From: Argopecten irradians
Taxonomy: Eukaryota > Mollusca > Bivalvia > Pectinida > Pectinidae
DNA: 64,000 nt
Direction: 5' to 3'
NCBI RefSeq assembly: GCF_041381155.1
Contig: NC_091134.1
Location: 56,245,944 to 56,309,943 of the forward strand
The stretch's first letter is position 1; every line of letters begins with the position of its first letter. Positions 23,301-31,866 of the stretch are shown here, piece after piece. Under the pieces are notes generated by a model that was not told the origin of the DNA, ran no database searches, and saw only the letters and a list, made by a program, of their open reading frames with translations. The position numbers and the translations under genes were made by a program.

Positions 23301-25510
23301 TGTGAAAGATTAACGTTTTTAAACTGCTTATTACTGCATTACACTTCGCACCTTTTCATGCTTACGACTGACTAGTGATAGTTCAAGGAAGGCTTCTATT
23401 CTTATAAAGCAATCGTCGGTTTATCTTTGTTACTTACTTTCCTAGTTCATTTGCCTTTTCAGTATCAAATTAAAAGTCGGAAATACTATTTGACTTTTGA
23501 TTATCATAATGGCGTCGTCACATCCTGAGAAAAAATGTCAATAATAACTGTCTATGGTATATTTGGTACCATAATATGCTTCTGAAATGGATGCTGATAT
23601 AAAAAGAATCATTCTTTATATTTTGTTTTTGTTTCTTTATGACTCCTTCTTTTTAATTTTCAGCTTACATTTTACAAGTCTCCGGAAAAACATGAACACC
23701 TACAACATTTACAAAAGCATTGTAATAAGGAGTATTTACATCATTTCAAATAATCCCCGTTTGCTCCTTTCGAAAATCACATAAATCAATTGCCGATATT
23801 TAGACATGTAAAAAAATATCAAGTAACAAGTGTAAGCTAACATTTCTTAGATGTAGAGTTCAATGCTTGTGTATTTCTTAGATCTACAGACTTCTCGAAC
23901 ATAAGCTCTTTTGATACTGTATGACACCACACCACGTGTAATGATGACAAAAGTGATGACGTAATGATGGCGTGCTTTCCATTAGTTGTCGTTACAGTAT
24001 GGGGAGGAGTAATATTTATCAAATATGGACCTTTCTTGAGGGCCATATCGGGTTATGCTGCCCCTGTGCAAATATGTAATGACCGTGGGCATAGCCTGAG
24101 GGCATTATTATAAATCCTATCAAGGCGGTATAACACCATATGAACCAAATTAAATGTCCTTAATTTATCAATCAGAGATATATAAATAGTTACTTTTACA
24201 AATATCAAAAGAATGATTCCATGAACAAGTTCATTACAACAATAACTATGGCTAAATGATGTCCCCTGAAGAAATCAACGTTTGGGTAATGACGTCACAG
24301 AGGGAATGTTGACTCGATGTTTGTATAAAGGGAAAGACCAAGTCGATATGCTGTATATAGAACCTCGCGTGACCTTGTATTAGCCAATGGGAATAGATAA
24401 AACTCATATATAATAATCATATCTAGTATTACATTTTAGCATAAGCTCCACCTAGCGTTTACTTAAAAGAGCATTTTCAATGAAAACGCTTGACATGTTA
24501 TTGAACGTTTAATTCTATTCTAATCAATTATTGTTTTAAAGTCTAGTATTATATTTGTGTTGTTCACACCCTCCCTTCAACGGTAGTTATATGTCATGGT
24601 GTATTTTGTGATCATCTGCTGGTAGCCAGAGATTTCCAACCAAGTTCGGTAAAATGTTGGATCCATTGTCACTTATTCTGCAAAACAGTAATTGGTAATA
24701 CGTTTTCTTTTAGACATAACATTTTTGTTTTGCTATTCATAATTTCATTTTTAATAGTGCCAGCTCTTTCTAATTTTCTGAAAATCAAAATAGGTAACAT
24801 GATTTTGTTTTAATTTTAGGTCATACCAATAATGCTGTATTTGCTATGGATGTTATTAATTGTTATTCCTATGACAATTTTACCGTGTAAAGAACCATCG
24901 TAAGTAATTACAACTGCAAGTACTTTATTCTAAACAAATGAAACTTTAACTTTTTACAATACAAGTACGAAATATAAAATTCTATATTTTGGTATAGATT
25001 ATGTCTATAATATCATCCTATATAGCCAGTAGAAAGAATAGCATGAATATTGTCTGAATTGTTAAAGTTCACTAAAAATTACTGGGACCTCTCAAATCCA
25101 GATTAGTCCGCCAAAACCCCTAACCCCCAAAAATTGATAAAAAAGACAATCGTCCAATTTCTATCAATAGTTTAATTTGGGAACACTACATACAGTGGCT
25201 ATCGTTTTGATGACGTCACCATATTAAATTATGATTTAGATTTATGTAAAACTTGCTAAAAAGATGGTCGCCATTTTACACCTCAAAGTCTACCGGTGTG
25301 GTGATTTAGACTGTTAGCGACCTCTAGATTTCCTAATCAATTAATGTTAATGTCACATATGCATTACTGAAATATGACTTTTTCCGCACTTCTTAAATCG
25401 CTCTTTGCATAGTAAATATCTTATCGTGCTTTAATTTCAGTTCCGATATCATGCTGAAACTATTGAACTTTTTGAGTTGTATTGTAACTTGTTGTCAAAG
25501 GGATATACAG
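11338..25510 (+). CDS. Series of small exons of a probable membrane protein; possible N-terminal part of IAP gene 1
   Basis: Candidate exons with GT/AG borders: 11338-11364, 12388-12522, 12909-13004, 15144-15211, 16136-16195, 16382-16483, 22794-23026, 24820-24899, 25441-25510. Most introns are phase 1. Joining gives one open frame except between 15,211 and 16,136, where the phase is unresolved; an extra exon at about 15370-15500 would restore it. The first exon offers an ATG (MVLPIGF). The predicted product is acidic and polar, has a Cys-containing part (NCEDVRCNGEK), then one strong transmembrane helix and a short Cys-rich segment (CIVTCCQRDIQ). The last exon ends in phase 0, and the next plus-strand coding exon (29,882) starts in phase 0, so these may be the 5' exons of the IAP gene. 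I recognise no family. Alternatively this is a separate gene whose last exon I have missed. Confidence 0.45.
12388..12522 (+). CDS. Candidate exon 2
   Basis: Acceptor gcctag and donor gtacgt; only one frame is open (PNWIPNFLDLASSLVENK...). Phase 1 at both ends, joining in frame to the exons on either side. Confidence 0.5.
12909..13004 (+). CDS. Candidate exon 3
   Basis: Acceptor gccacag and donor gtatat; phase 1 at both ends. Encodes DMPQENGQSDENYLAQ... ending in CLAHCK; acidic and polar. Confidence 0.5.
13642..13769. mobile_element. Intronic foldback MITE
   Basis: TTGGATATGGAATTTATTTC at the left is the inverse of GAAATAAATTCCATATCCAA at the right. Related fragments occur near 18,735 (ATTCCATATCCAAC) and 42,080-42,145. 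No coding potential. Confidence 0.7.
13990..15005. repeat. 51-bp minisatellite, about 20 copies
   Basis: Unit built on GTCGAGTTACCCAATACATT followed by ACATACTAACTACCACAATT and a TAATACAAAAT tail; GTCGAG recurs every 50-51 bases. The unit is 17 codons long, so frames stay open through many copies and create an apparent 92-residue protein. It lies in an intron of the candidate exon series. Confidence 0.9.
15030..15108. repeat. Small inverted repeat
   Basis: TATGAAGTCATAAATGA at the left pairs with TCTATGACTTCAT at the right. Probably a MITE remnant next to the minisatellite. Confidence 0.45.
15144..15211 (+). CDS. Candidate exon 4
   Basis: Acceptor ccataag and donor gtatgc; starts phase 1 and joins exon 3 in frame (D-IEHDNEVQAES...FWKCAASGM). 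Ends in phase 0, which does not fit 16,136 directly; an exon at about 15370-15500 (acceptor tttcag) or 15547-15588 would have to lie between. Confidence 0.4.
15851..15869. repeat. (TA)n microsatellite
   Basis: Uninterrupted TA dinucleotides in an intron. Confidence 0.8.
16136..16195 (+). CDS. Candidate exon
   Basis: Acceptor tttccag and donor gtaagt. In phase 1 it encodes IDIMPNDSSSDRLPGRNNT and joins the next exon in frame. Another frame is also open, but leads to a stop in the exon at 22,794. Confidence 0.4.
16382..16483 (+). CDS. Candidate exon
   Basis: Acceptor gttacag and donor gtaagt, phase 1 at both ends. Encodes EVTNIDTTLPWNTLDDSTY..., ending in SSVLLAGK. Joins 22,794 to give an in-frame Ser codon. 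Confidence 0.45.
17067..17090. repeat. Poly(A) tract
   Basis: About 20 A residues in an otherwise unremarkable intron; may be the tail of an old retroposon. Confidence 0.6.
18014..18308. mobile_element. MITE, about 295 bp, 21-bp inverted ends
   Basis: Left CACTATGACGATAGCAGCCC and right (reverse complement) CACTAAGACGATAGCAGCCC differ by one base in twenty. The interior has no coding capacity. It lies in a long intron of the candidate exon series. Confidence 0.75.
19036..20519. repeat. 742-bp tandem duplication containing LINE debris
   Basis: Two head-to-tail copies, about 19036-19777 and 19778-20519, differ by a few bases (for example CATCATTAGCG against CATCGTTAGCG). Each carries the same short ORF and, near its 3' end, the zinc-binding tail of a LINE protein. 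Near-identity points to a recent duplication, or to an assembly slip. Confidence 0.9.
19589..19770 (+). pseudogene. LINE ORF2 zinc-finger fragment, first copy
   Basis: The plus strand encodes ...FRNCECGYPQETVFHYLFEC..., a C-x-C...H-x4-C module like that at the end of many LINE reverse transcriptases. Ends at the duplication border. No RT core is present. Confidence 0.6.
20331..20560 (+). pseudogene. LINE ORF2 zinc-finger fragment, second copy with original end
   Basis: Same module as the fragment at 19,589, but here the frame runs past the duplication border to a stop (ending LFPPKLKIT), so this copy preserves the original 3' junction. Confidence 0.6.
20655..20996 (-). pseudogene. Second LINE ORF2 C-terminal fragment, opposite strand
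   Basis: A 113-codon minus-strand frame with CTELCQYCE...HIILHC, the C-x2-C...H-x4-C zinc-binding tail of a LINE protein. It lies tail to tail with the plus-strand fragment that ends at 20,560. No RT core is present, so it is a 5'-truncated copy. Confidence 0.65.
21000..22790. other. Intronic AT-rich stretch
   Basis: Long-intron sequence with a (TG)-rich patch at about 21,065-21,100. No exon or RNA recognised. Confidence 0.35.
22794..23026 (+). CDS. Candidate exon, juxtamembrane polar segment
   Basis: Bordered by cgtaag and gtgagt; phase 1 start, phase 0 end, 233 bases with only this frame open. Encodes NCEDVRCNGEKVYFYVYNSK, then a Pro/Glu-rich polar stretch. The next exon in phase encodes the transmembrane helix. 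Confidence 0.55.
23050..24815. other. Intron with repeat fragments
   Basis: Contains one copy (about 24,050-24,150) of a dispersed repeat marked by GGCGGTATAACACCATATGA; related copies are near 39,590 and 41,280. No exon seen. Confidence 0.45.
24820..24899 (+). CDS. Exon encoding a transmembrane helix
   Basis: Acceptor taattttag and donor gtaagt. Phase 0 start, phase 2 end. Codes for VIPIMLYLLWMLLIVIPMTI followed by LPCKEPS: an uninterrupted hydrophobic helix of about 21 residues, then a Cys and charged residues. The helix is far more hydrophobic than the flanking exons and coincides with one exon, as is common for membrane anchors. Confidence 0.6.
25441..25510 (+). CDS. Candidate exon, Cys-rich segment after the helix
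   Basis: Acceptor aatttcag and donor gtgagt; completes the split Ser codon of the previous exon and ends in phase 0 (SDIMLKLLNFLSCIVTCCQR...). The following phase-0 coding exon is at 29,882, beyond the LTR element. Confidence 0.5.
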
Positions 25511-25667
25511 GTGAGTAAAACAGTACTTATATTATTTCTAGAATTAAGCAATATGTAATTGTAAAGTTATCCCATAACAGTTTAACTTATAAACTCATTT
25601 AACGACACGCACGTAGGATATTGGTACTTTTAAATATTGAAAACATTACTATCGTTTATAATGTTTC

Positions 25668-25733
25668 TGTGCTGTCTGGGCAAAAATAAGTTCTACTAAC
25701 AGAGACAGTCTAACTTCTTTATTCGTATGCGCA
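25668..25733 (-). repeat. Remnant of downstream LTR (66 bp)
   Basis: Matches 28,994-29,059 with one base change (CTAACAG against CTAGCAG). The deletion border lies in or beside GCGCA. Confidence 0.85.
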
Positions 25734-26610
25734 AGAACATATCAGGGCCTTGTAGCAGGATATTGTTTAGCGAAATGTCCTGGCACATGGCTGATGAGTC
25801 AAACACGACACGCACGCTCCGGTTTCTTAGGGTGTTGAACCGCGAATAATGGTAAGTACCATCTGGTAAGGCTGGTGCTAACTCAGCATGCTGTCTGCTA
25901 AGTAGTTTCTCCATGAACTCCAAAACCTTCCTCCGTTTGTCTGGGTTAGAGCTAAGACTGATGTCAAACGACTTCGCTCGTTTAAGAGCCATTCTTTTGT
26001 TGTCAGGTAAAAATGGTATATTCTCCTTGAAAGGCATGGGCGCTTCCCAATGTCCACTGGTGGTTTGATGAAATCCTTTCCTCATAATATCAAGGAACCC
26101 CTTGTCCTCCAGCGACAATCCTGGATTCTCATCGCCGGGAACTCGTTTGAATATTGGGTCCTCCTTTACAGTGAGTTCACTCTCACATGGCACCAAGTAT
26201 GAAGGTCTTCCGTTAGCAAACACTGTTGTTTTCCGAACATTGACCTGCTCCGGTAGGTGTGCCTGACCTAAGCAAACATTACCAATAATTACCCATCCTA
26301 AAGGCAACCTTTGTCCAAACGGCAGCATATCTCCACTGATGCGCTGTTCCAAAACATGATGTGCACAGACTACGTCTCTTCCTAATAATAGTTCGATCTC
26401 AACGCCATCGTCTATTGTAGGAATCAGTGGTGCAATGTCCACAAGATGGCTGTAGTTCTCTGCTACTGTAGGAGATGGTATTTCTCTGCGATTGCTTGGG
26501 AGATCATTGCACTCAATCAGACATAGGGATTCCAATGTACATGATGGTCGAGAGATTGTATGACAAATCCAGATGCTTGACGGCCGGACATAGTATAACT
26601 TCCGGAACAC
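25696..26610 (-). pseudogene. BEL/Pao pol fragment: protease end and start of reverse transcriptase
   Basis: 304 codons. The N-terminal part has LLLGRDVVCAHHV and LPLGWVIIGNVC, typical of the protease region of BEL/Pao pol. Further on, RVVFDSSA and SLNNILLQGPD mark the start of a Pao-type RT. After GPDM the frame runs into the LTR remnant and stops, so the catalytic RT motif and everything after it are missing. The preceding part of the protease domain (about 26,517-26,771, with YCLIDDQSNKS) is in another frame, so at least one frameshift lies between. Confidence 0.8.
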
Positions 26611-26748
26611 GACGACAGGATGTATTTGGTCTCAGGACCAGATACATCGAAAGAGTCAAATAAAGCTGTTGTACGCAATGACTTGTTACTCTGGTCATCG
26701 ATAAGGCAATAAACCTTGCGAGCCCGAGATGTCCATATGGGAAAATGT

Positions 26749-28758
26749 TTACAAGCAAAATATTTGCACATGACTTGCTAGTACTGTGAAAAGTACTACA
26801 GATTTCGGTGCAGCGTGTTTCGATGATTTTCTCCCCTTCACCTTTTCCCTGTGATTCTTTAAATACTTCTCCCCCTCATGCTGTTTTCTAGCTTCCAAAT
26901 CTCCATGGAGAATACCAATATGATCGTTTGAAGCGCAAACGTCACATTTGATGATTTCTTTACACGCTTTGCGTGTATGACGCCTCTGTCCACAACACCT
27001 TAAGCAGTAACCGTTCTTGTAAAGAAAATCTTTTAGGAATTTCCGACAGTCTTTAAGCAAATGGTTAGATTTCTCCCCATGAAGAGGACATTTCCCTCCA
27101 ATGTTATCCTGCGAAACATCTGTCTTTTTTGAGGACACGGTTTGTTAAGGTATACGGGGTGATTGCTTCGATTTTACCTTTGAGATTTCCAAATCATAGC
27201 TGGGGTCATTCCTTATATCGAAAGCAGTGACCAGCCCATTTCTCGCGATAACGTTTTGGCAGTTTTCCCCCACGCTCATCCCACTAGAAGTGTCGTAATG
27301 TAAGAAGACTGGTCCTAAAATGGAGTCACTTTTGATAGATTCAACCTCTGCTGATAAATCATACAGATCATAAAAGCGCTTCGAATCACTTTCCTTAAGG
27401 TCAGGAAATTGGTGTATCCTTCGCTTCAAAGCTGTCTCAATAACTTCAGCACTGCCAAACTCACTGTCCAAACGTTTCCAGATCTCCTTGACCGCCTTCT
27501 GAGGGTTTCTAGGATTGGTTGCACGTATGTTTTCTGCTCGACGTTTTGAGTCATTACCAAGATGATTAAGGAGCAAATCTAAATGTTCTAAGACTGGAGC
27601 GCCAATCTCCTTCATAACATTTAAAAACCCATATTTCCACGTAAGGTATCTTGCAGGTTCATCAGTAAATTGGCAAAGTCTCTTAGGCAGGAGTTGATTC
27701 TTAGCCACTAGTTTTGCCAGTTCCAATGCCTCAGATCTAGTATTGGGTGTAAATACAGCTGCAGAAGGGTTTAGAATATTCATGGAACTAGATTGGATTC
27801 CAGGCTGTGACAACATATCGGACTGAGGTAATATGTTGGGCGGTGACGCGATGTTAGGCCGTGACGCGATATCAGGCTGTGACTTGATGTCAGGCTGTGA
27901 CGCAATGTCAGACTGTGACGCAATGTCAGGCTGTGACGCGACGTCAGGCTGTGACGCAATACCAGACTGTGACGCAATGTCAGTCTGCGACGAGGTGTCA
28001 GGCTGTGACGCAATATCAGGGCATGAAGTATTGTCGAGACATGACGTAATAACAGGCCGTGATGTAATGACGGAACGCGACGTAACGTTAGGCTGCGATG
28101 AGATAACAGGACGCGACATAATGTCAGGCTGTACAGTAATTCGATTATTATCCTCTAAATAATGTAATGTGTGAAAACTAGCTGATTTTGGTCCGACGCC
28201 ATTCTCGGCTTCTTCCAATCCCCTTTTCAAATTTAACATGTTCCTTTGTACCTTCAAATCTACCTCTTGTTTCACTAACTCTGCTTCCTCTTGTGCAAAC
28301 TTTATGCGAGACCTTGCCCTCTCCACTTTTGTGGTATGTTTAACCAACATTTCTGTTAGACGACTAGATGTAGACATCCCACTTCTTTGTGAAGTTTTAC
28401 TAGATACTTGTGATCTGGTAGGCAATATGGATGTTATATGTTATATGTAGTACTCTACTTTATCACCCAAGGCTGACAGATTGAGGTGATGCGCAGACTC
28501 CTCAAATGCACTTTGTTCGATACGAGTTCCTTGTAAGAATAATTCAAACTTCTTAGATTTCCTTTCATAGCGAGCAAAGAGTTTTTGTAGATCATCAATA
28601 ATTTGCTGACTCTGAGAATGATCCACCTTCTGTGATGACTGTATGATATAATCAATGTCTTTTTTAATTTTTAATAATTTTGTTGTGTGACGAGACACAG
28701 TCTCTTCATACAAGGCGATACCTGATTCTGTCATTTTCCTACTCGCTCGAACTTCCAT
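26749..28758 (-). pseudogene. BEL/Pao gag with in-frame stops
   Basis: Three minus-strand pieces, 28,758-28,441, 28,425-27,145 and 27,138-26,749, are in the same frame and separated only by stop codons. The first is a predicted coiled coil (KLLKIKKDIDYIIQ); the second starts with a Ser-rich and charged helix, then a repetitive ASQPDI segment, then the conserved gag core of BEL elements (RYLTWKYGF, EIWKRLDSEFG); the third has CPLHG...CR and CLRCCG...H zinc knuckles for nucleic-acid binding. Stop-codon decay shows the copy is not functional. Confidence 0.75.
27785..28130 (-). repeat. Hexapeptide-coding repeat (SQPDIA type) in gag
   Basis: An 18-base repeat meaning SQPDIA/SQSDIA, about 18 imperfect units. 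The plus strand reads as a false protein of CDAMSG units. Confidence 0.75.
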
Positions 28759-28854
28759 AAGTTAATACCATATGTAGCAGTTAATAGGACAGTAGGACAC
28801 ACTCACATCTAATGGCCAATGAAAGTTCAATGCAGAGTTATTTTGAAGAGTTTT

Positions 28855-28993
28855 CACTGCAGGCTAGTTATTAAGTAATTTCACTTCATGCTGATTCACA
28901 AGTAACTTTACTGCAGGCCGGTGTCAAAGGTAATTTCACTTCATGCTGATTTCAGAGGAATTTCCCTGCAGGCCGATTTCAGAAGAATTTCAC
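28855..28993 (-). repeat. Short tandem repeats in the element leader
   Basis: CACTGCAGGC and CACTTCATGCTGATT motifs alternate several times between the LTR and the gag start. May have been part of the leader RNA. Confidence 0.55.
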
Positions 28994-29758
28994 TGTGCTG
29001 TCTGGGCAAAAATAAGTTCTACTAGCAGAGACAGTCTAACTTCTTTATTCGTATGCGCACATACACAAACCCCACTAGGTAAATATAGCCTGACAGGAGG
29101 CTGGAACAGGGGGTGAAATCTGCAAACAGAATAAATGAGATTACTACACATGGACACTATCTATCATTCCAGACATCTTATACAGCGTAGAAATAAAGAT
29201 ATGAGACAGTAAATCATAACATTTACCTGCACGCAAACTTCACTTACAACTATTAACAGCATATTTCATTTCAGAAGCCCCTGTGCTAACAAGGTGTGAA
29301 TAACCAACCTCTTATAATATGAAATTATGACTAGTTTATAGCAATTCTACAACTAATAATCATAGGAATATAGAATTATTTATTATTAAACATAACTTAT
29401 TACGTAACTTTCTTAGTTAACCACATTTAATGGTATTGTAAACAAACAGACGACACTGATTGACATTTGGCGGGACGGACCAAAATTACCGATTTACAGC
29501 ATAAAATGAGTCGACATATCAATGTAACATAAAAACTAGTATTACAGATACTTCATACATTCATTCTAAACACTTACTCTTTTGGGGGCCTACCCATTAT
29601 GGTAAAATTGACCATTTAGCGTGACTGAGACGCTTCCACATAAAACTGTCATGGACGCATGGGAACTTGAAGAGTGAAACTAAAACTCGGAGTCAACCGG
29701 AGACTAAATTCCGGAATTATAATTTTCAGACCGAAAATTCCGGACGAAGACCGAAACA
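28994..29758 (-). repeat. Full upstream LTR of the BEL/Pao element
   Basis: Bounded by TGTGCTGTCTGGGC and GACCGAAACA, directly followed by the GTTTC duplication. About 765 bases long. Confidence 0.8.
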
Positions 29759-29881
29759 GTTTCCTCAAAACTCAAGATTGTAGTGAATGTCAGAGTTTGT
29801 TGTTTGTTCCAACATATTATCACGTTGAAATTGACATGTGTTGACTACTGAATGAGTATATCTTTTGTTTTCAAATTTCAG

Positions 29882-31866
29882 AAACATTTTCTGTTGGAAT
29901 CGGTAGAAACCAAAGCTCTGTGTAATGGTTTACCACCTGCAGTTGAAGAAAAGAATATCCTTTCTCTTATTTTTGAATTTAGAGACTTCATTATAGCAAT
30001 ACTCATAAAATACTACGAAGGTCAATGCCTAGCTGACATATACACACAAAACCTGTGTGAACATGCCGTTTCTGATAGAGGAAATTGCAAAAGAATGCAT
30101 GACAGAACGACGCACATAGGAGGCGCTGAAGTATTCGAACGAACGGTAAATGAGCATGTAGGAGAATCACGCGATTCAAGTCATGATGGACCTTCAACTG
30201 AACAAGATGAAAATTTTACCTTTGTAACAGGCAATGCCAATATATTTAGCAATGCAGATAGAAGCACTCAGTATCCATCAGAGGAAATTGGATTCGAATC
30301 TACGAATGGACCGCACATATCAACAGAACACAGAGAAATAGAAAATGTACAACCAAATGATTCCCAAAACATATATAGGTCACATGACATATTACCGACT
30401 GCAACAGAAAATTACTCTAGAGGAGATTCCACTAAAACTATACAAAGCACTTCCAGTTTAAGTCATAATAGAAGTGCTAGAAGGGATCATCTAGATTTAG
30501 ATAAATCTCAAAACAATGAAGAACCTTCCGAAAACGATGCGGAGAGTCACCAACAGACAAACGAAAAAAGAAAATCAGAAATACACTTTGATGTTACAAA
30601 GAAACCCGAAAGTAAGACGATTCAACTTGAATCGAATAAACTACGTCATACCAAGGAGCACATCTTCGATACAAATGTATTGGAATGCAAAGAAGATCAC
30701 GGGAATGATAATAAAAGGAATTTTACAGAAAACCTTCCATCGAGTACAATTCGAAACTCAGAGAAATTACTACACATAACAGAAACAAAAAGCACTCGTA
30801 AAACGGACCACACATATGGACCTGGATATGGAGAACAAAACTGCAAATATTGTGAAAAAACGTTTTCTGAAGAAGGCTTTGAAGCAAATGAAACTGATAT
30901 TACAGTCAAACTGCCATTCGAAACTGGCGAAATTGGTACTGCAAAGAGAGGAGGTATTGCTCTAGAACAAAGCGAAGAAATTAAAGAAATGTGTGATGGT
31001 GAGACACCAGACTTCCCTGGCGTCTTAGGTGATCTTGAGAATGTATTCACATTGACTTATGAAGAATTGCTGAACTCTGCATCCCTCGACGTAGACTGTT
31101 GTACAGGTAACGACGTCTGCTTGAACACCTCCCTAACCACCTCAAGCGAGGCTATGAGAAGACACCATACTGATGGATGTAAGAAGAATGCAACAACCTC
31201 TGGGAATCCAAAGTTCTTCAAGAATCTTCGAATGGAAGTTCGATCAGAAAGTAATTTGAAAATAGTCCTGAAAAAGGTCCTGTCCCCAAACAGCAATGAT
31301 ATCGACGTCGCTGATGAAACCAGAAATTATTTTACAGGAAACAACCAACTTCCATGTTTCAATCACATCAGACAGTTACGACAGTTACGCGAAGTAACTT
31401 TCATCAAACAAAATGTATCAAATGTTAGGGATAGGCATTTATCTTCAGGTATAGTACTAGGAGTCCATAATGATAGATGTGAAAGTAAGGCTTTCAATCG
31501 TTCATCACTTCATGAAACAATATCCGATGAACGGGAAGGATCCAGAGCAGTGGGTGCCGACGGTGGATCTCAGTTACTTACTATCAATTCAACTTCTTCA
31601 GAAACCAAGGCTCCATTGGATGTAATCGCGGCCATAGGTGTCTGTTCTGTCACCGAGTCCATGGTATATGAGTGGGGGAGACTGAAGACGTTCTTTAACT
31701 TTCCAATGAACAATCCAATGATGCCGGTTACTTTAGCTAAGTATGGATTCTACTATACTGGTGACAGTGATGTAGTGATATGTTTCAGCTGCAATGTAGC
31801 CCACGGCAACTGGCAAAAAGGCGACTCGGTCTACACCGTGCACTACCAAAAGTCACGACGATGTCG
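29882..31866 (+). CDS. IAP gene 1 exon: long disordered region plus first part of BIR1
   Basis: 661 codons in phase 0 from acceptor aaatttcag, donor gtaagt after a split Arg codon. The first 60 residues look folded and partly hydrophobic ([20 protein letters not shown]). The next 500 are polar and rich in Ser, Thr, Asn, Glu and Lys, with only a small CKYC motif. BIR1 starts near residue 590: [13 protein letters not shown], then [19 protein letters not shown], and H/C ligands, giving C-x2-C-x16-H-x6-C, the exact BIR zinc pattern. Long N-terminal extensions of this size are unusual for IAPs. An ATG at 29,852 lies before the acceptor and is probably not used. Confidence 0.8.

Larger units (their letters stand above)
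25668..29758 (-). mobile_element. BEL/Pao-type LTR retrotransposon with large internal deletion
   Basis: Inserted in an intron, opposite to the host gene. Flanked by GTTTC at 25,663-25,667 and 29,759-29,763, a 5-base target duplication. The upstream LTR (28,994-29,758, about 765 bases) begins TG and ends CA on either strand. The downstream LTR is reduced to 66 bases (25,668-25,733) and joins directly to the broken pol gene. Order on the minus strand: LTR, leader, gag, zinc knuckle, protease-like region, start of RT, LTR remnant. The rest of RT, RNase H and integrase are gone, so it cannot move by itself. Confidence 0.85.

Noticed and set aside
27833..28162. Plus-strand ORF rich in SGCDAM repeats
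   Set aside because: Shadow of the repeat segment in the minus-strand gag gene.
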